Numbered from the stretch's first letter, positions 16,455 to 26,449 are shown. The stretch is 64,000 nucleotides of DNA from Alkalihalobacterium elongatum (GCF_019024285.1 NZ_WMKZ01000003.1:186001-250000), one strand, 5' to 3'. A program made the numbers and translations. Notes: generated from the letters alone by a model not told the origin.

Positions 16455-17342
16455 TTAGCTCCCTGTTCTAATGCCCCCATTAACGTGAAGCATTTGTCCA
16501 GTTACATAGCTCGATTCATCACTTGCTAAGTAAAGATATGCTGGAGCAAGCTCATACGGTTGACCCGCTCGGTTCATCGGAGTGCCATATCCAAAACTCA
16601 ACATTTGTTCAGCAGGAAAGCTTGAAGGGATTATTGGAGTCCATATCGGTCCTGGTGAAACCCCATTTACCCGAATTCCCTCATTCACGAGATCAAGAGC
16701 TAGTGAGCGCGTAAAAGTTACAGTTGCCCCTTTAGTTGTGGAATAATCGAGGTTTCCTTGTTGCCCTTCATATGCAACCGCGGAAGTTGTATTAATGATA
16801 GAACTTCCGCGGTTTAAATAAGGAAGCGCTGCCTTTGTTAAGTAAAAATAGGAAAAGATATTGGATTGAAAAACTCGTAGTAGTTGTTCTGCTGTTATAT
16901 CTGTAATACGTTCTTTCGGGTACGACTCAGCACAGTTATTCACGATAATATCGACTCTTCCAAAAAACTGCATCGTTCTCTTAATAACATCATGACTTAT
17001 TTGTTCCTGGCCTAGATCACCAGCGATGGCAAGACAATGTTGTCCTATTTGTTCTATACGTTGTTTCGTTTCTAATGCATCAACATGCTCGTTTAAATAG
17101 ATAATAACAACATTTGCTCCTTCTTTAGCAAATGCATAAGCGACTGCTCTACCGATTCCACTATCTCCACCAGATATTACCGCAACCTTACCTCCTAATC
17201 TCCCAGTAGTTCGATAGGTAGGTGTTTCAGAAATAGGCCTTGGTCTCATCAGCCATTCAAAACCTGGATGAAACGGTTGATGTTGGGGAGGAAATTGCAC
17301 AGGGATTTTTTCAGTTCTTATAACATATTGCTGCTCGTTCAT
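16455..17342 (-). CDS. SDR-family oxidoreductase (stress-type, YhdF/YhxC-like)
   Basis: A 295-residue extended-N-terminus short-chain dehydrogenase. The first 45 residues (QFPPQHQPFHPGFEWLM...) are the proline-rich leader found in Bacillus general-stress SDRs; the Rossmann motif SGGDSGIG follows at 57-64. NNCAESYP replaces the usual NNAG, and the catalytic Tyr and Lys lie in DYSTTKGA; PGPIWTP and HVNGG complete the fold. Start 17342 is chosen over the upstream in-frame start because GAGGGGGAG lies directly before it. It is monocistronic and divergent from the threonine aldolase. Substrate is unknown. Confidence 0.9.
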   Translation of the reverse strand: MNEQQYVIRTEKIPVQFPPQHQPFHPGFEWLMRPRPISETPTYRTTGRLGGKVAVISGGDSGIGRAVAYAFAKEGANVVIIYLNEHVDALETKQRIEQIGQHCLAIAGDLGQEQISHDVIKRTMQFFGRVDIIVNNCAESYPKERITDITAEQLLRVFQSNIFSYFYLTKAALPYLNRGSSIINTTSAVAYEGQQGNLDYSTTKGATVTFTRSLALDLVNEGIRVNGVSPGPIWTPIIPSSFPAEQMLSFGYGTPMNRAGQPYELAPAYLYLASDESSYVTGQMLHVNGGIRTGS

Positions 17343-17470
17343 AGTTCTCCCCCTCTGTTTTGTTTTATCTGTTACCATATGCCTATCATAGAATATAGGT
17401 TCTTTTCCTATTTAAACTTCTGTTTGTCCTGTATAATGGTGTATAAAATAACAACATGGGAGAGAAAAAC

Positions 17471-18499
17471 ATGACTTTTATTGATTTTCGAAGTGATACA
17501 GTCACAAAACCAACCGAAGAAATGAGGCAGGCGATGTTCACTGCTGAAGTTGGTGATGATGTTTATGGAGAAGACCCTACGATAAACCGCTTAGAAGCAT
17601 TAGCTGCTAAAATACTAGGTAAAGAGGATGCATTATTTGTAACAAGTGGAACACAAGGAAACCAAGTTGCGGTTTTAACGCATTGCAGATCAGGTGATGA
17701 AGTGATACTAGAAGCAGAATCCCACATCTTCTTATATGAAGGTGGCGCTTCCTCAGCTTTAGCAGGGGTACAAACACGCCCCATTCCAGGAATAAAAGGA
17801 GCACTCGATCCACTTGATGTAAAAAAAGCGATTCGAGGCGACGATATCCATTATCCATATTCAGGTTTAATCTGTTTAGAGAATACTCATAATAAAGCAG
17901 GTGGAAAAGTCGTACCGCTTCAAACCATGAAAGAGATCTATGAGATTGCTAGAGAAAAAGAGGTACCCGTCCATCTTGATGGCGCAAGACTATTTAATGC
18001 TGCAGTAGCCTTAGGTGTGCCTGTGTCCGAATTAACGAAATATGTGGATACAGTTCAGGTGTGCCTTTCTAAAGGGCTTTCTGCGCCTGTTGGGTCAATC
18101 CTCGCGGGAAGTAAATTGTTTATTAAAGAGGCACGTAAATGGAGAAAGCGCCTCGGGGGTGGATTACGCCAAGCTGGTGTGATTGCAGCTCCAGGGATTA
18201 TCGCTCTTGAAAAAATGGTCGATCGTCTAGCGGAAGACCATACAAACGCACGTCTGTTAGCGGAGGGGTTAGATACTATCCCGAAGCTATCTGTAAGTGT
18301 CGAGGATGTTGAGACAAACATCATTCTTTGTGATATTAAACAGACAGGGTTATCAAACGATCAATTTTTAAACCAACTAAAAGACCAGGGCATTCTAGCA
18401 GTTCCTTTTGATGATGGCATCATTCGTTTTGTTACGCACCGAGAAGTAACAAGTGACATGGTACACACCGCCGTTCAATCTATTAAGCAAATGATTTAA
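17471..18499 (+). CDS. ltaE: Low-specificity L-threonine aldolase
   Basis: A 342-residue PLP fold-type I enzyme that splits L-threonine or L-allo-threonine to glycine and acetaldehyde. It begins FRSDTVTKPT, the family signature; the PLP-stacking His85 is in EAESHIF, the aspartate in PVHLDGARLFNA, and Schiff-base Lys201 in VCLSKGLSAPVG. Length and layout are standard. The start at 17471 follows GGGAGAG; an in-frame ATG 15 nt upstream lies inside the ribosome-site region. Single gene with a strong terminator. Confidence 0.93.
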   Translation: MTFIDFRSDTVTKPTEEMRQAMFTAEVGDDVYGEDPTINRLEALAAKILGKEDALFVTSGTQGNQVAVLTHCRSGDEVILEAESHIFLYEGGASSALAGVQTRPIPGIKGALDPLDVKKAIRGDDIHYPYSGLICLENTHNKAGGKVVPLQTMKEIYEIAREKEVPVHLDGARLFNAAVALGVPVSELTKYVDTVQVCLSKGLSAPVGSILAGSKLFIKEARKWRKRLGGGLRQAGVIAAPGIIALEKMVDRLAEDHTNARLLAEGLDTIPKLSVSVEDVETNIILCDIKQTGLSNDQFLNQLKDQGILAVPFDDGIIRFVTHREVTSDMVHTAVQSIKQMI

Positions 18500-18546
18500 T
18501 TTGTTTTATCTATGCTTTTTGCGAAAATAGTGAAAATAGTATAGAT

Positions 18547-18593
18547 AAAAAATGAAGGCCTCATCCGACTTGTTGATGAGGTCTTCATTTTTT
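18547..18593. terminator. Bidirectional terminator after threonine aldolase
   Basis: 19-bp stem AAAAAATGAAGGCCTCATC (18547-18565) with its near-perfect complement at 18575-18593. It serves the aldolase and the facing dehydrogenase. A second inverted repeat (TTTTATCTAT at 18504-18513 with ATAGATAAAA at 18541-18550) overlaps its left side. Confidence 0.9.
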
Positions 18594-18601
18594 GAATTAA
18601 G

Positions 18602-19534
18602 TTAAAACCCTTTACTTATTTCAACCTTATTACGAAGCGGTTTTTTAGCTTCAATGTTCATTAAGGTATCTACGAAGCAGTCTACTCCTTCATCAGGGGT
18701 TGTGACAGCTGATATGTGTGGGGTAATAATTACACTTGGATGTTCCCATAAAGAGCTATCTTTTGGAAGTGGCTCTACCGTGAAAACATCAAGGACTGCA
18801 AACTTTATATGCTTATTTTCAAGAGCTTGAAGTAATGCTTTTTCATCTATCGTTGCACCTCTACCGACATTGATAAACCCTACGTTAGATAAATGATTAA
18901 ATACTTTTTCATCAAAAAGAGCCTCTGTTTTTTCAGTTAACGGTAAAGTATTAATGACATAATTCACTTCATTTAGCCGTTCTTCATGTGCGCCGATCGT
19001 TATCACTTCTTTAAAGTGTTCTTTGTCTTTTCCGCTCAAAGATACGCCAAAAACATCGACACCTAATGACGAAAGAATTTCAGCTGTTTTTTGACCAATT
19101 TCTCCTGTTCCAAATATCATGACCTTTTGTTCATTAAGTAATTTTGGAGTGAGCGGCTTCCACGTTTTTTTAGCTTGTAGTTCGTTAAATTCATTGTGAA
19201 ACTGTATATCTTTTAATATATAACTTAGACAGTATTCAGCAATTCTTTGACCAAATGAACAAATCGTCCTTGTTAATAGGACTCCTTCAGGCCATTGTTT
19301 TTTGAATAGAAAACGATCGACACCTGCACCAAGGGAATGAACCCATTGGACTTGGCAATAATCATAATCTTTTTTTGTATTAAAAGCGACAAACGCATCA
19401 GCCCACGCTAAATCAGCTGATGTTACCCTTTCTTCAGGTAAAAAACGAAAATTCTTAGTTATCTCTCTTTTTTCCATAAGCGTTTGTATCTCTTGATACA
19501 TTGGACTTACGACAACTATGTTATTGATGTTCAT
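18602..19534 (-). CDS. D-2-hydroxyacid dehydrogenase (NAD-dependent)
   Basis: A 310-residue D-isomer-specific 2-hydroxyacid dehydrogenase that reduces a 2-keto acid or oxidises the D-2-hydroxy acid. It has the Rossmann motif FGTGEIGQ, the catalytic Arg in NVGRGATID, Glu in VEPLP, and His in ITPHISA. The N-terminal LPEERVTSADLAWADAFVAF segment resembles the short-lid group of glyoxylate/hydroxypyruvate-type enzymes. Start 19534 is preceded by AGAGGTGTG. The PLD-like gene lies 34 nt upstream on the same strand, so they may be cotranscribed although no functional link is apparent. Confidence 0.88.
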   Translation of the reverse strand: MNINNIVVVSPMYQEIQTLMEKREITKNFRFLPEERVTSADLAWADAFVAFNTKKDYDYCQVQWVHSLGAGVDRFLFKKQWPEGVLLTRTICSFGQRIAEYCLSYILKDIQFHNEFNELQAKKTWKPLTPKLLNEQKVMIFGTGEIGQKTAEILSSLGVDVFGVSLSGKDKEHFKEVITIGAHEERLNEVNYVINTLPLTEKTEALFDEKVFNHLSNVGFINVGRGATIDEKALLQALENKHIKFAVLDVFTVEPLPKDSSLWEHPSVIITPHISAVTTPDEGVDCFVDTLMNIEAKKPLRNKVEISKGF

Positions 19535-19568
19535 TCTCACACCTCTTATATCAATATTTCTTATACTA

Positions 19569-20957
19569 TTACAACATATTTTCAACTAGCCGTACGGGAA
19601 TTGATAAGATTTTAGTAATTATAGCTTTTTTAAATGGTACCTTTTCCTCTTCAACAAGAGGGTTATAGACATAAGTACCATCATAATTTACAAGTAAACT
19701 TTGTCTTTCAATCACAGCTTCTACTTCTTGAATTAATAGATCGGCAAGCTCTTCACTATCTATTACTACCATAGATTCGGTACTTAGAAATGTACTTCTT
19801 GGGTCTAAATTAAACGAACCAATAACACTAATTTGATTATCAAATAGAAATGACTTAGTATGCAATTGATTCGTAGAATTTTGGTACTCATATAGATTAG
19901 CAATGGAACCTGCAATTTTCTCTCGGTACCTCTTATACCCTGAATAAGCAATCACATTAGAAGTTGCACTTAATGAATTTGTAAGAATAGTAATGTCGTT
20001 GGCTGAAATGTTACTTGTATTTAAATGTTTTGTCATATTTTTAGTAGGAATGATATATGGACTTTGAATTAAAATTGATTGCTCAGCGTGTTCCATAAGG
20101 TTAGTTAATTCATACCAAACCCATGGCTCTTTATTCATTCGTTCTATCGGGTTATGAATAAAGGTAATTTTATTTGTAGGTACCGACTGATCAAGCCAAT
20201 CTAAATCATTCTGAAGGAATTCGGGGTGATCCAAAAAAAAAGTGTTAAATAACAGTCTGAATGTATCTAGACTATCTTGAGCGACTCCTTTTTGTTTGTA
20301 GGATAATTGCGTTAAAGGTGTTTTAGTATATTCATGTTCCCACACTTTATCAAAGTACTCCTTCATATCATTAACGACGCTACCATTGATACTATGCAAA
20401 TCCGTGTTAATAATTATGACATCCCTGTCATTTGATGCGCCTTCAAAACCTTCTGGAGCAAAATATTTATCACCAATATTTCGGCCACCGATTACTGCAT
20501 ACTCTTTATCACTAATAATCAGTTTATCATGAAGTCGATTATTTAATGTCCATGGACGAAGGGCGTCAATCGGTTCATAAAATTTAAGTTCAATATTATT
20601 ATGGAAAGTAAAAGCGTAAAGTACGTCTTTCATCGAACCTCTAAGATTATGAAACATCCCATCTAGTAAAATACGGACCTTAACTCCTCTATCCGCTGCA
20701 TCAATTATACTCGAAAAAAATACGTCACTAGCCTTACCAGCATGGAGGACATGATAAGTAATATCGAGAGTATCCTCTGCATTTGCAATAAGATTAACGC
20801 GAGCAACTCCTGCGTCCAAAGGGTCTTCAACAAGTACAACCCTGTCTTGTGAACGATCATCTCCATAGAACTGCTCCACGTTAACCCCATCTAAATAGCT
20901 ACTTTCTAGTGGTTTTTGTATGCTAAAAACAAGTACTCCATATAGGAAAGCATACAT
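19569..20957 (-). CDS. Phospholipase D-like protein, 5' end probably frameshifted
   Basis: A PLD-superfamily protein of about 462 residues with two HKD motifs: LHDKLIISDKEYAVIGGRN and LHTKSFLFDN followed by ISVIGSFNLDPRS. The arrangement resembles cardiolipin synthase-like YmdC/ClsC proteins, so phosphatidyl transfer at the membrane is likely. The first ATG (20957) has no ribosome site and starts in the middle of a hydrophobic helix. The preceding codons continue that helix (FFTLTVIITICYV) until an in-frame TAA at 21000-21002. A GAGGGTGG ribosome site and a positively charged KRR start lie just upstream in another frame. A one-base shift near 21000 would restore a normal N-terminal anchor, so the gene is either frameshifted at its 5' end or contains a sequencing error. 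Confidence 0.75.
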   Translation of the reverse strand: MYAFLYGVLVFSIQKPLESSYLDGVNVEQFYGDDRSQDRVVLVEDPLDAGVARVNLIANAEDTLDITYHVLHAGKASDVFFSSIIDAADRGVKVRILLDGMFHNLRGSMKDVLYAFTFHNNIELKFYEPIDALRPWTLNNRLHDKLIISDKEYAVIGGRNIGDKYFAPEGFEGASNDRDVIIINTDLHSINGSVVNDMKEYFDKVWEHEYTKTPLTQLSYKQKGVAQDSLDTFRLLFNTFFLDHPEFLQNDLDWLDQSVPTNKITFIHNPIERMNKEPWVWYELTNLMEHAEQSILIQSPYIIPTKNMTKHLNTSNISANDITILTNSLSATSNVIAYSGYKRYREKIAGSIANLYEYQNSTNQLHTKSFLFDNQISVIGSFNLDPRSTFLSTESMVVIDSEELADLLIQEVEAVIERQSLLVNYDGTYVYNPLVEEEKVPFKKAIITKILSIPVRLVENML

Positions 20958-21045
20958 AACATAACAAATCGTAATTATAACCGTTAGGGTGAAAAACGAT
21001 AAAACTACTCTTCTCTTAATAACGAACCACCCTCTTCATGTCAAG

Positions 21046-21090
21046 TGCCAGGCACCTTCAACACATTAAAGGGATGAAGGTGCCTGGTAC
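21046..21090. repeat. REP-like palindromic repeat, copy 1
   Basis: GTGCCAGGCACCTTCA (21046-21061) is inverted as TGAAGGTGCCTGGTAC (21075-21090) with one mismatch. It is the same element as at 27959-28004, in opposite orientation, sharing the GGTGCCTG core and a TTAATGTGT loop. It overlaps the 3' end of the histidine kinase gene, supplying its last codons and stop. Confidence 0.8.
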
Positions 21091-22439
21091 CCTTTATTCG
21101 GGATCTTTATGATAAAAGTAGAGCCTAGTCCTTCTTCACTTACAACTCGAATAGAACAGCCGTGTAATGATAATATTTTTTTAACGATAGATAATCCGAG
21201 TCCATTTCCTTTTACCGAACTACTTCGTGCTTTGTCTACTTTGTAAAAGCGCTCAAATAAGTGAGGGATAGCTTCCTCTGGAATTCCTTTCCCCGTATCT
21301 TTAATACTTACGATTAGTTCATTCGAGCGTTTCTGTAAATGAATTTCAATTGTACCTTGATCATCTGTATATCTAATTGCATTGGTAATAAGGTTTAACC
21401 AAACTTGCTCAAATAAATCTTGATCAGCAAGTACTTCAGAAGATTCCAGATCTAATTTAATTTTTAAATTTTTCATTTTCCATAGAGGTTCCGTTGCTAA
21501 CACCGTTCTTCTAATTTGTTCATCGAGCTTATACTTACTAGGATGGTATGGGTGGTGCTCGGAATCTAGCGAAGCTAAACGTAATAAGTTTTCACTTAAC
21601 CTCGAAAGACGCTCCGTTTCTTGATAAATGATATCTAAATATTCTTTTTGATGATCTTTAGGAATAACATCGTCTCGTAATGCTTTTGTAAAGCCTCGTA
21701 TGGATGTAAGAGGTGATTGTATTTCATGAGAGACGTTACTAACGAAGTCTTCACGCATTTTATCAATTTTTCCTAACTCTGAAGCCATATAGTTAAAGCT
21801 CGTAATCAATTCCCCAACTTCATCCTTATCCTTACTCTTTAATCGAACTGAAAAATTCCCTGTCGCCATTTCCTTTGCTGCATCAGTTAATTTTTTAATC
21901 GGCTTCACGAAGTACCTTGAAGCAAACAGGATTAATAAGCTACCAATAAACAGAACTAAAAATAACGTAAAAAAGATGACACGTTTAATTGCATACACTT
22001 CTTCTTCGAAATTAATCCGAATAAATAAAGCATTCATTTCATTTGCTATTTTGATCGGCATTCCTACAATCCTTGTCGCATCCATGTCGTGGTGTGGAAG
22101 AATATAAGGTTCCATTTCAGGTGATTGCAGGATCATTAAAACGGTATCCGTATCAATCGTAAAAGAAGGGTCTGTAAAAGAATGCGTGACCCCATCTTCA
22201 TTTATGATCATCAGTTCAAAATTAAATTCGCTTAATGTCTCAAATAACTCTGGCATCCTTTCAACTTGGGTAATTTCAACAAGCTCAGCAACACCATTTG
22301 TCATTTTCTTTACTTCATCATCTATAAAGATTTCTCGATGAAAAAACAAAGAATTGATCAAATAGGAGATAAACAAGCTTATGATTACAACACTAATAAA
22401 GGTACCAACAATTCGCAAGTAGAGGCTCTTTTTAATCAA
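21066..22439 (-). CDS. Sensor histidine kinase of an RND-linked two-component system
   Basis: A 457-residue membrane kinase. TM1 is near residues 10-30, an extracytoplasmic sensor domain spans about 31-153, TM2 is near 154-174, then a HAMP domain (VKPIKKLTDAAKEMATGNF), the H-box FVSNVSHEIQSPLTSI with phospho-acceptor His238, an N-box NLITNAIRYTDD, and G-boxes (DTGKGIP, GNGLGLSI). It starts with TTG directly after the response-regulator stop, with zero gap; its ribosome site AGGAGG is inside the regulator's last codons, so the two are translationally coupled. The final eight residues (GYQAPSSL) are encoded inside a REP-like repeat, so the natural C-terminus has been replaced. Confidence 0.92.
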   Translation of the reverse strand: MIKKSLYLRIVGTFISVVIISLFISYLINSLFFHREIFIDDEVKKMTNGVAELVEITQVERMPELFETLSEFNFELMIINEDGVTHSFTDPSFTIDTDTVLMILQSPEMEPYILPHHDMDATRIVGMPIKIANEMNALFIRINFEEEVYAIKRVIFFTLFLVLFIGSLLILFASRYFVKPIKKLTDAAKEMATGNFSVRLKSKDKDEVGELITSFNYMASELGKIDKMREDFVSNVSHEIQSPLTSIRGFTKALRDDVIPKDHQKEYLDIIYQETERLSRLSENLLRLASLDSEHHPYHPSKYKLDEQIRRTVLATEPLWKMKNLKIKLDLESSEVLADQDLFEQVWLNLITNAIRYTDDQGTIEIHLQKRSNELIVSIKDTGKGIPEEAIPHLFERFYKVDKARSSSVKGNGLGLSIVKKILSLHGCSIRVVSEEGLGSTFIIKIPNKGYQAPSSL

Positions 22440-23108
22440 TTAAACCTCCTCGAGGCGATAACCAAGCCCTCTAACTGTCGTTATTGTCAAATCTGGGAAA
22501 GACCCTAATTGCTCCCTTAAACGTTTAATATGAACATCAACGGTCCTTTCATCACCATCGTAATCATAGCCCCAAATTTTCTCAATTAATTGTGTACGTG
22601 TGAAGATTTTACCTGGTGAACGGGCTAACTCAAATAATAATTCACATTCTTTTCTTTTTAAGTGCACTGTTTCGTCATCTGTTTGTACGATAAGTCTCTC
22701 GATATCAATCGTAGTAGACCCCACCTTAATTACATTTTCTGAAATAGAATTATAACGCTTTAAAAGGGCATTCACTCGCAGTATGAGTTCGACTGGATCA
22801 AATGGCTTCACTAAATAATCATCTGTCCCCGCATTAAACCCTCTCACTTTATCTTGTGATTCCCCTTTAGCCGTCACCATCAAAATCGGAATATTTAGAA
22901 AGGAGCGAATATCTTCAGTTAATACAATACCATCAACGTAGGGCATCATCACATCAACAATAGCCAAATCAACTTGTTGTTCGGAAAGAATTTTTAACGC
23001 CTCTCTTCCGTCAGACGCTTCAATAACCGAAAAGTGGCTATTTTCTAAATATAATCTAATTAGTTTTCGAATATGTGCATCATCATCAACTACTAAAATG
23101 GTGTTCAT
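22440..23108 (-). CDS. OmpR-family response regulator
   Basis: A 222-residue regulator with a receiver domain (acidic pocket Asp8-Asp9, phospho-acceptor Asp52 in IVDVMMP, Lys in DDYLVKPFDP) and a C-terminal winged helix (HLKRKECELLFELA, TRTQLIEKIWG, RTVDVHIKRLREQLG). It is paired with the adjoining kinase. The genes follow the RND efflux operon on the same strand. A pair of 11-bp-spaced direct repeats ahead of the efflux operon is the natural candidate target. ATG 23108 is preferred; TTG at 23117 is in frame, and both have weak ribosome sites. Confidence 0.93.
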   Translation of the reverse strand: MNTILVVDDDAHIRKLIRLYLENSHFSVIEASDGREALKILSEQQVDLAIVDVMMPYVDGIVLTEDIRSFLNIPILMVTAKGESQDKVRGFNAGTDDYLVKPFDPVELILRVNALLKRYNSISENVIKVGSTTIDIERLIVQTDDETVHLKRKECELLFELARSPGKIFTRTQLIEKIWGYDYDGDERTVDVHIKRLREQLGSFPDLTITTVRGLGYRLEEV

Positions 23109-23222
23109 AAAATCCAACTTTCTATAAGAGCTTTTTTATATAAGTTCTAAGTAAAAACTATAAGAATGTTTTAGCATTTTTTGGATAGCGTAACTTAATA
23201 CGTCTTCAAAAGCTTTACCTAT

Positions 23223-23255
23223 AAACAAAGGATGGAACGGGTCCACCCTTTGTTT
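23223..23255 (-). terminator. Hairpin between RND pump and regulator genes
   Basis: AAACAAAGGATGG (23223-23235) pairs with CCACCCTTTGTTT (23243-23255), one mismatch. The T-tract on the minus strand is short, so it may only partly terminate, lowering expression of the two-component genes relative to the pump. Confidence 0.5.
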
Positions 23256-23324
23256 TAACTTCCTCCCATTTCGTATGAACATCTCAAAGTAATGGAGGTT
23301 ATAGTACTAATGAAGTAAATTTAA

Positions 23325-26300
23325 TTATGCTTCTACATCATTTTTTTCTTTTTGTCGGTTAAATAATCTTTTCCACCAATTAGTAAAGTTATCAGTGTAG
23401 ATATAGATTACGGGTACCAGAACTAACGTAATAACAGTAGAGAACGTTAGACCAAATACAATAACAGTTGCCATTGGAGCTTGTAATTCAGCACCTTCAC
23501 CAATTCCAATTGCTAATGGAACCATCGCTAAAACAGTTGTTAGCATCGTCATTAAGATTGGACGTAACCTAGTTGGTCCTGCTTCCAAAATAGCTTCTTC
23601 TCGCGTCATTCCACGATCTCTCAGCTTGTTAATATAATCTACTAAAACAATCGCATTGTTTACAACAATTCCAGCTAACATAATGACTCCGATAAATGCA
23701 GGAGCACTTAAAGGACGGCCTGTAATTAGGAAGCCTGCCATTATACCAATAAAAGTCGCTGGAAGACTGAACATAACGATAAACGGATATAGCACTTTCT
23801 CAAATTGGAACGCCATAACGGCATAAACTAGGAAGATTGCTAATGTTAAGGCAAGTGCTAAGTCAAAAAATGCCTCCATCATCATTTCATAATCTCCACC
23901 AATTTGATAATCATACCCTTCTGGGAAAATGTACTGATTCAATTCTGTTTCAACTTCAGCAATTACACTGCCTAAGTCACGTTCCATAATGTCCCCAGTT
24001 ACTGCAACCCCCCGTGTTTGGTTTTGTCGGTTGATCACATTAGGACCATCGGCTTGAACGAAATCAGCAATTGTTGAAAGAAGAACGGTATCACCAGTAG
24101 GCGTTACTAACGGCAAGTTTTGCAATTGTGTAAAATTCTCACGGTTTTCTTCAGGTAAGATAACTGTAATGTTTACTTCTTGACCTTCAGTTCGCATAAG
24201 TGATGCGACTTGTCCGCTCACACTGCTTCTTACTGTATCCATTACTTCTGCATATGTGAAACCATATTGAATAGCGACATCACGGTCTACATGAATTTGC
24301 ATCTCTGGTCTTGTTTCTCCCATGGAATGCGTAACATTTTTTGTCCCTGGAATGTCACTAATGATTTCACTAAGATCATCAGCAATGACCTTAAGTGTAT
24401 CAAAGTCTTCTCCTCTTACCTCGACTTCGATTGGGTTCCCTCCCATTCCATCACTTTCGAATGAGAATACATTTAACTCAATATCGGGAAGCGTTTCGGC
24501 AAATGCAGCAAAATCTTTTATGACTTGATTTGTTGTTACTTCTCGCTCACTAGCAGGAACTAGACGAATATAAAAATCACCGCTATTTGAGCCACCCCCA
24601 GCTCCCATCATACCGCCGCCACCTATTGAAGTATAAACAACGTCAGTGACACCTGTATCTAATAAAAACTCCTCTAGTTCCGCAACTGTTGCTTGTGTTT
24701 CTTCAATTGCAGTTCCAGGGGGCAGTTCAAAGCTTGCTGAAATCTCGCCCTGGTCAAACGCAGGCATTAACTCCAGACCGACAAATTTTACTGTACCTAG
24801 ACTGGCTACTAATAAAAATAATGTCCCAAATGTAATTGTTTTTTTATGATTTATCGACCATTTTAAAACACCACGATATTTATTATTAATACCTTCTAGA
24901 AAATGACCAATTTGAACACTTAATTTCCCTAAACCTTTAGGGTCCTCTTCAACTTTCATTTCTGGTAATAAAAGTCCAGAAAGCATAGGTACGATCGTTA
25001 ATGCTACAGCTAGTGAGGCAATTAACGTAAAGCCTACCGTTAAGGCTAGAGGTAAAAAGAGTTCAGCTGCAATTCCTTGTGTAAATAAAATTGGAACAAA
25101 TACGACGAGGCTTGTCATCGTTGAAGCGATAACTGCAGACGATACTTCGGAAGCCCCTTTTATTGCCGCTTCTTTTTGACTGTACCCACGTTCGCGGTAC
25201 TTATATATATTTTCTAATATAACAATCGAGCTATCTACTAATAAACCAATACCTAGTGCGAGACCACCTAATGTGATAATATTAACTGTTTCTCCCGCAA
25301 AGTATAGGAGGGTGAAAGCAGATATAACCGCGATTGGAATAGACAATCCGATAATCAATGTACTTCTGAAACTTCGTAAAAACAGTAAGAGCACAAGCAC
25401 CGCCATGGCGCCACCAAGAATCATATTCATCGTTACACTTTTTATTGACTCTTTAATAAAAATAGAAGAGTCCATAATAGGTGTTAGTGTAACCCCCTGT
25501 GGCAGTTCTCTTTGTAATCGTTCAATTTCTCTATTCACAGCATCTGCTACGTCTACCGTGTTAGCATCTCCTTGCTTGGAAATATCAATGCTCAATGTAG
25601 GCTCTCCGTTGACATAAGCAAATGAAGACATCTCTTTAAATGTATCTTTTACTACAGCAATATCTGATAGTTTAATTGTTTCCCCTGTACGAAGCGGGAT
25701 ATTGATATTTTCGATTTCAGAAATGGTTCGGAATTCACCGATCATCCGTAGTGGCATTTCTTCTCCACCACGTTTAATCTCTCCTGCTGGAGCACTTCTA
25801 TTTTCCCCACCAATCATTTGCGATAATTGTGATATCGTCAACCCGTTGTTTTGCATGAGCGTCAAGTCTGGTTCAACTAGTATTTCTCTTTCTTGAGCTC
25901 CAGTTAAATTTACAGATGCGACACCGAGAATACGTTCCATTCGTGGAATAATATTATCTTCTGCAATGTTCGTTAGTCTCGTTAATTCCATATCTGCTGA
26001 AATACCTATTTGCATGATCGGGAATTGATTAGGGTCAAAGCGCATAGCACTTGGTGAGCCAGCACCATCTGGTAGTGTAGTTCGTACCATATCAATCCGA
26101 TCCCGTAAGTCTAGCATAACTGCATCTAAGTCTGTATTAAAATCATACATTAAGATAATTAACGATTGATTTTGAGTGGAAATCGACTGCATTGTCGACA
26201 AACCTTCTGTTGCACTTAAGGCTCCTTCTAGTGGTCTCGTTACTAAATTCTCAACTTCTTGTGGTGCAGCACCATTATATGAAGTGGCAACAGCCGCAAT

Positions 26301-26429
26301 TGGTAAATCTAAGTCTGGCATTAAATCTACTTTTAATCCAGACAACGACACGCCCCCAAGAATAATCATAACGAGAGCGATGATGATGACACCAACTGGC
26401 CGTTTCACCGATTCTTTAATTAATTTCAT
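23325..26429 (-). CDS. RND efflux transporter permease (AcrB/SwrC family)
   Basis: A 1034-residue RND pump of the HAE-1 type. Its inner-membrane organisation is the standard 12 TM with two large loops: TM1 near 12-30, a porter loop to about 330, six helices (about 333-535), a second loop and six helices. Characteristic features are PDLDLPIAAVATSYNGAAP near the N-terminus, the charged TM4 segment GLALGIGLLVDSSIVILEN with its proton-relay aspartate, and the second-half counterpart MLAGIVVNNAIVLVDYIN. Like B. subtilis SwrC it functions without an outer membrane, driven by proton motive force, exporting surfactants, lipids or drugs. The adaptor gene is 20 nt upstream. Confidence 0.94.
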   Translation of the reverse strand: MKLIKESVKRPVGVIIIALVMIILGGVSLSGLKVDLMPDLDLPIAAVATSYNGAAPQEVENLVTRPLEGALSATEGLSTMQSISTQNQSLIILMYDFNTDLDAVMLDLRDRIDMVRTTLPDGAGSPSAMRFDPNQFPIMQIGISADMELTRLTNIAEDNIIPRMERILGVASVNLTGAQEREILVEPDLTLMQNNGLTISQLSQMIGGENRSAPAGEIKRGGEEMPLRMIGEFRTISEIENINIPLRTGETIKLSDIAVVKDTFKEMSSFAYVNGEPTLSIDISKQGDANTVDVADAVNREIERLQRELPQGVTLTPIMDSSIFIKESIKSVTMNMILGGAMAVLVLLLFLRSFRSTLIIGLSIPIAVISAFTLLYFAGETVNIITLGGLALGIGLLVDSSIVILENIYKYRERGYSQKEAAIKGASEVSSAVIASTMTSLVVFVPILFTQGIAAELFLPLALTVGFTLIASLAVALTIVPMLSGLLLPEMKVEEDPKGLGKLSVQIGHFLEGINNKYRGVLKWSINHKKTITFGTLFLLVASLGTVKFVGLELMPAFDQGEISASFELPPGTAIEETQATVAELEEFLLDTGVTDVVYTSIGGGGMMGAGGGSNSGDFYIRLVPASEREVTTNQVIKDFAAFAETLPDIELNVFSFESDGMGGNPIEVEVRGEDFDTLKVIADDLSEIISDIPGTKNVTHSMGETRPEMQIHVDRDVAIQYGFTYAEVMDTVRSSVSGQVASLMRTEGQEVNITVILPEENRENFTQLQNLPLVTPTGDTVLLSTIADFVQADGPNVINRQNQTRGVAVTGDIMERDLGSVIAEVETELNQYIFPEGYDYQIGGDYEMMMEAFFDLALALTLAIFLVYAVMAFQFEKVLYPFIVMFSLPATFIGIMAGFLITGRPLSAPAFIGVIMLAGIVVNNAIVLVDYINKLRDRGMTREEAILEAGPTRLRPILMTMLTTVLAMVPLAIGIGEGAELQAPMATVIVFGLTFSTVITLVLVPVIYIYTDNFTNWWKRLFNRQKEKNDVEA

Positions 26430-26449
26430 TTAGAACCCCCGTTTTGCGT

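Noticed and set aside
24210-25617. Several plus-strand frames inside the RND pump gene
   Set aside because: They are antisense shadows of the pump reading frame with no ribosome sites.
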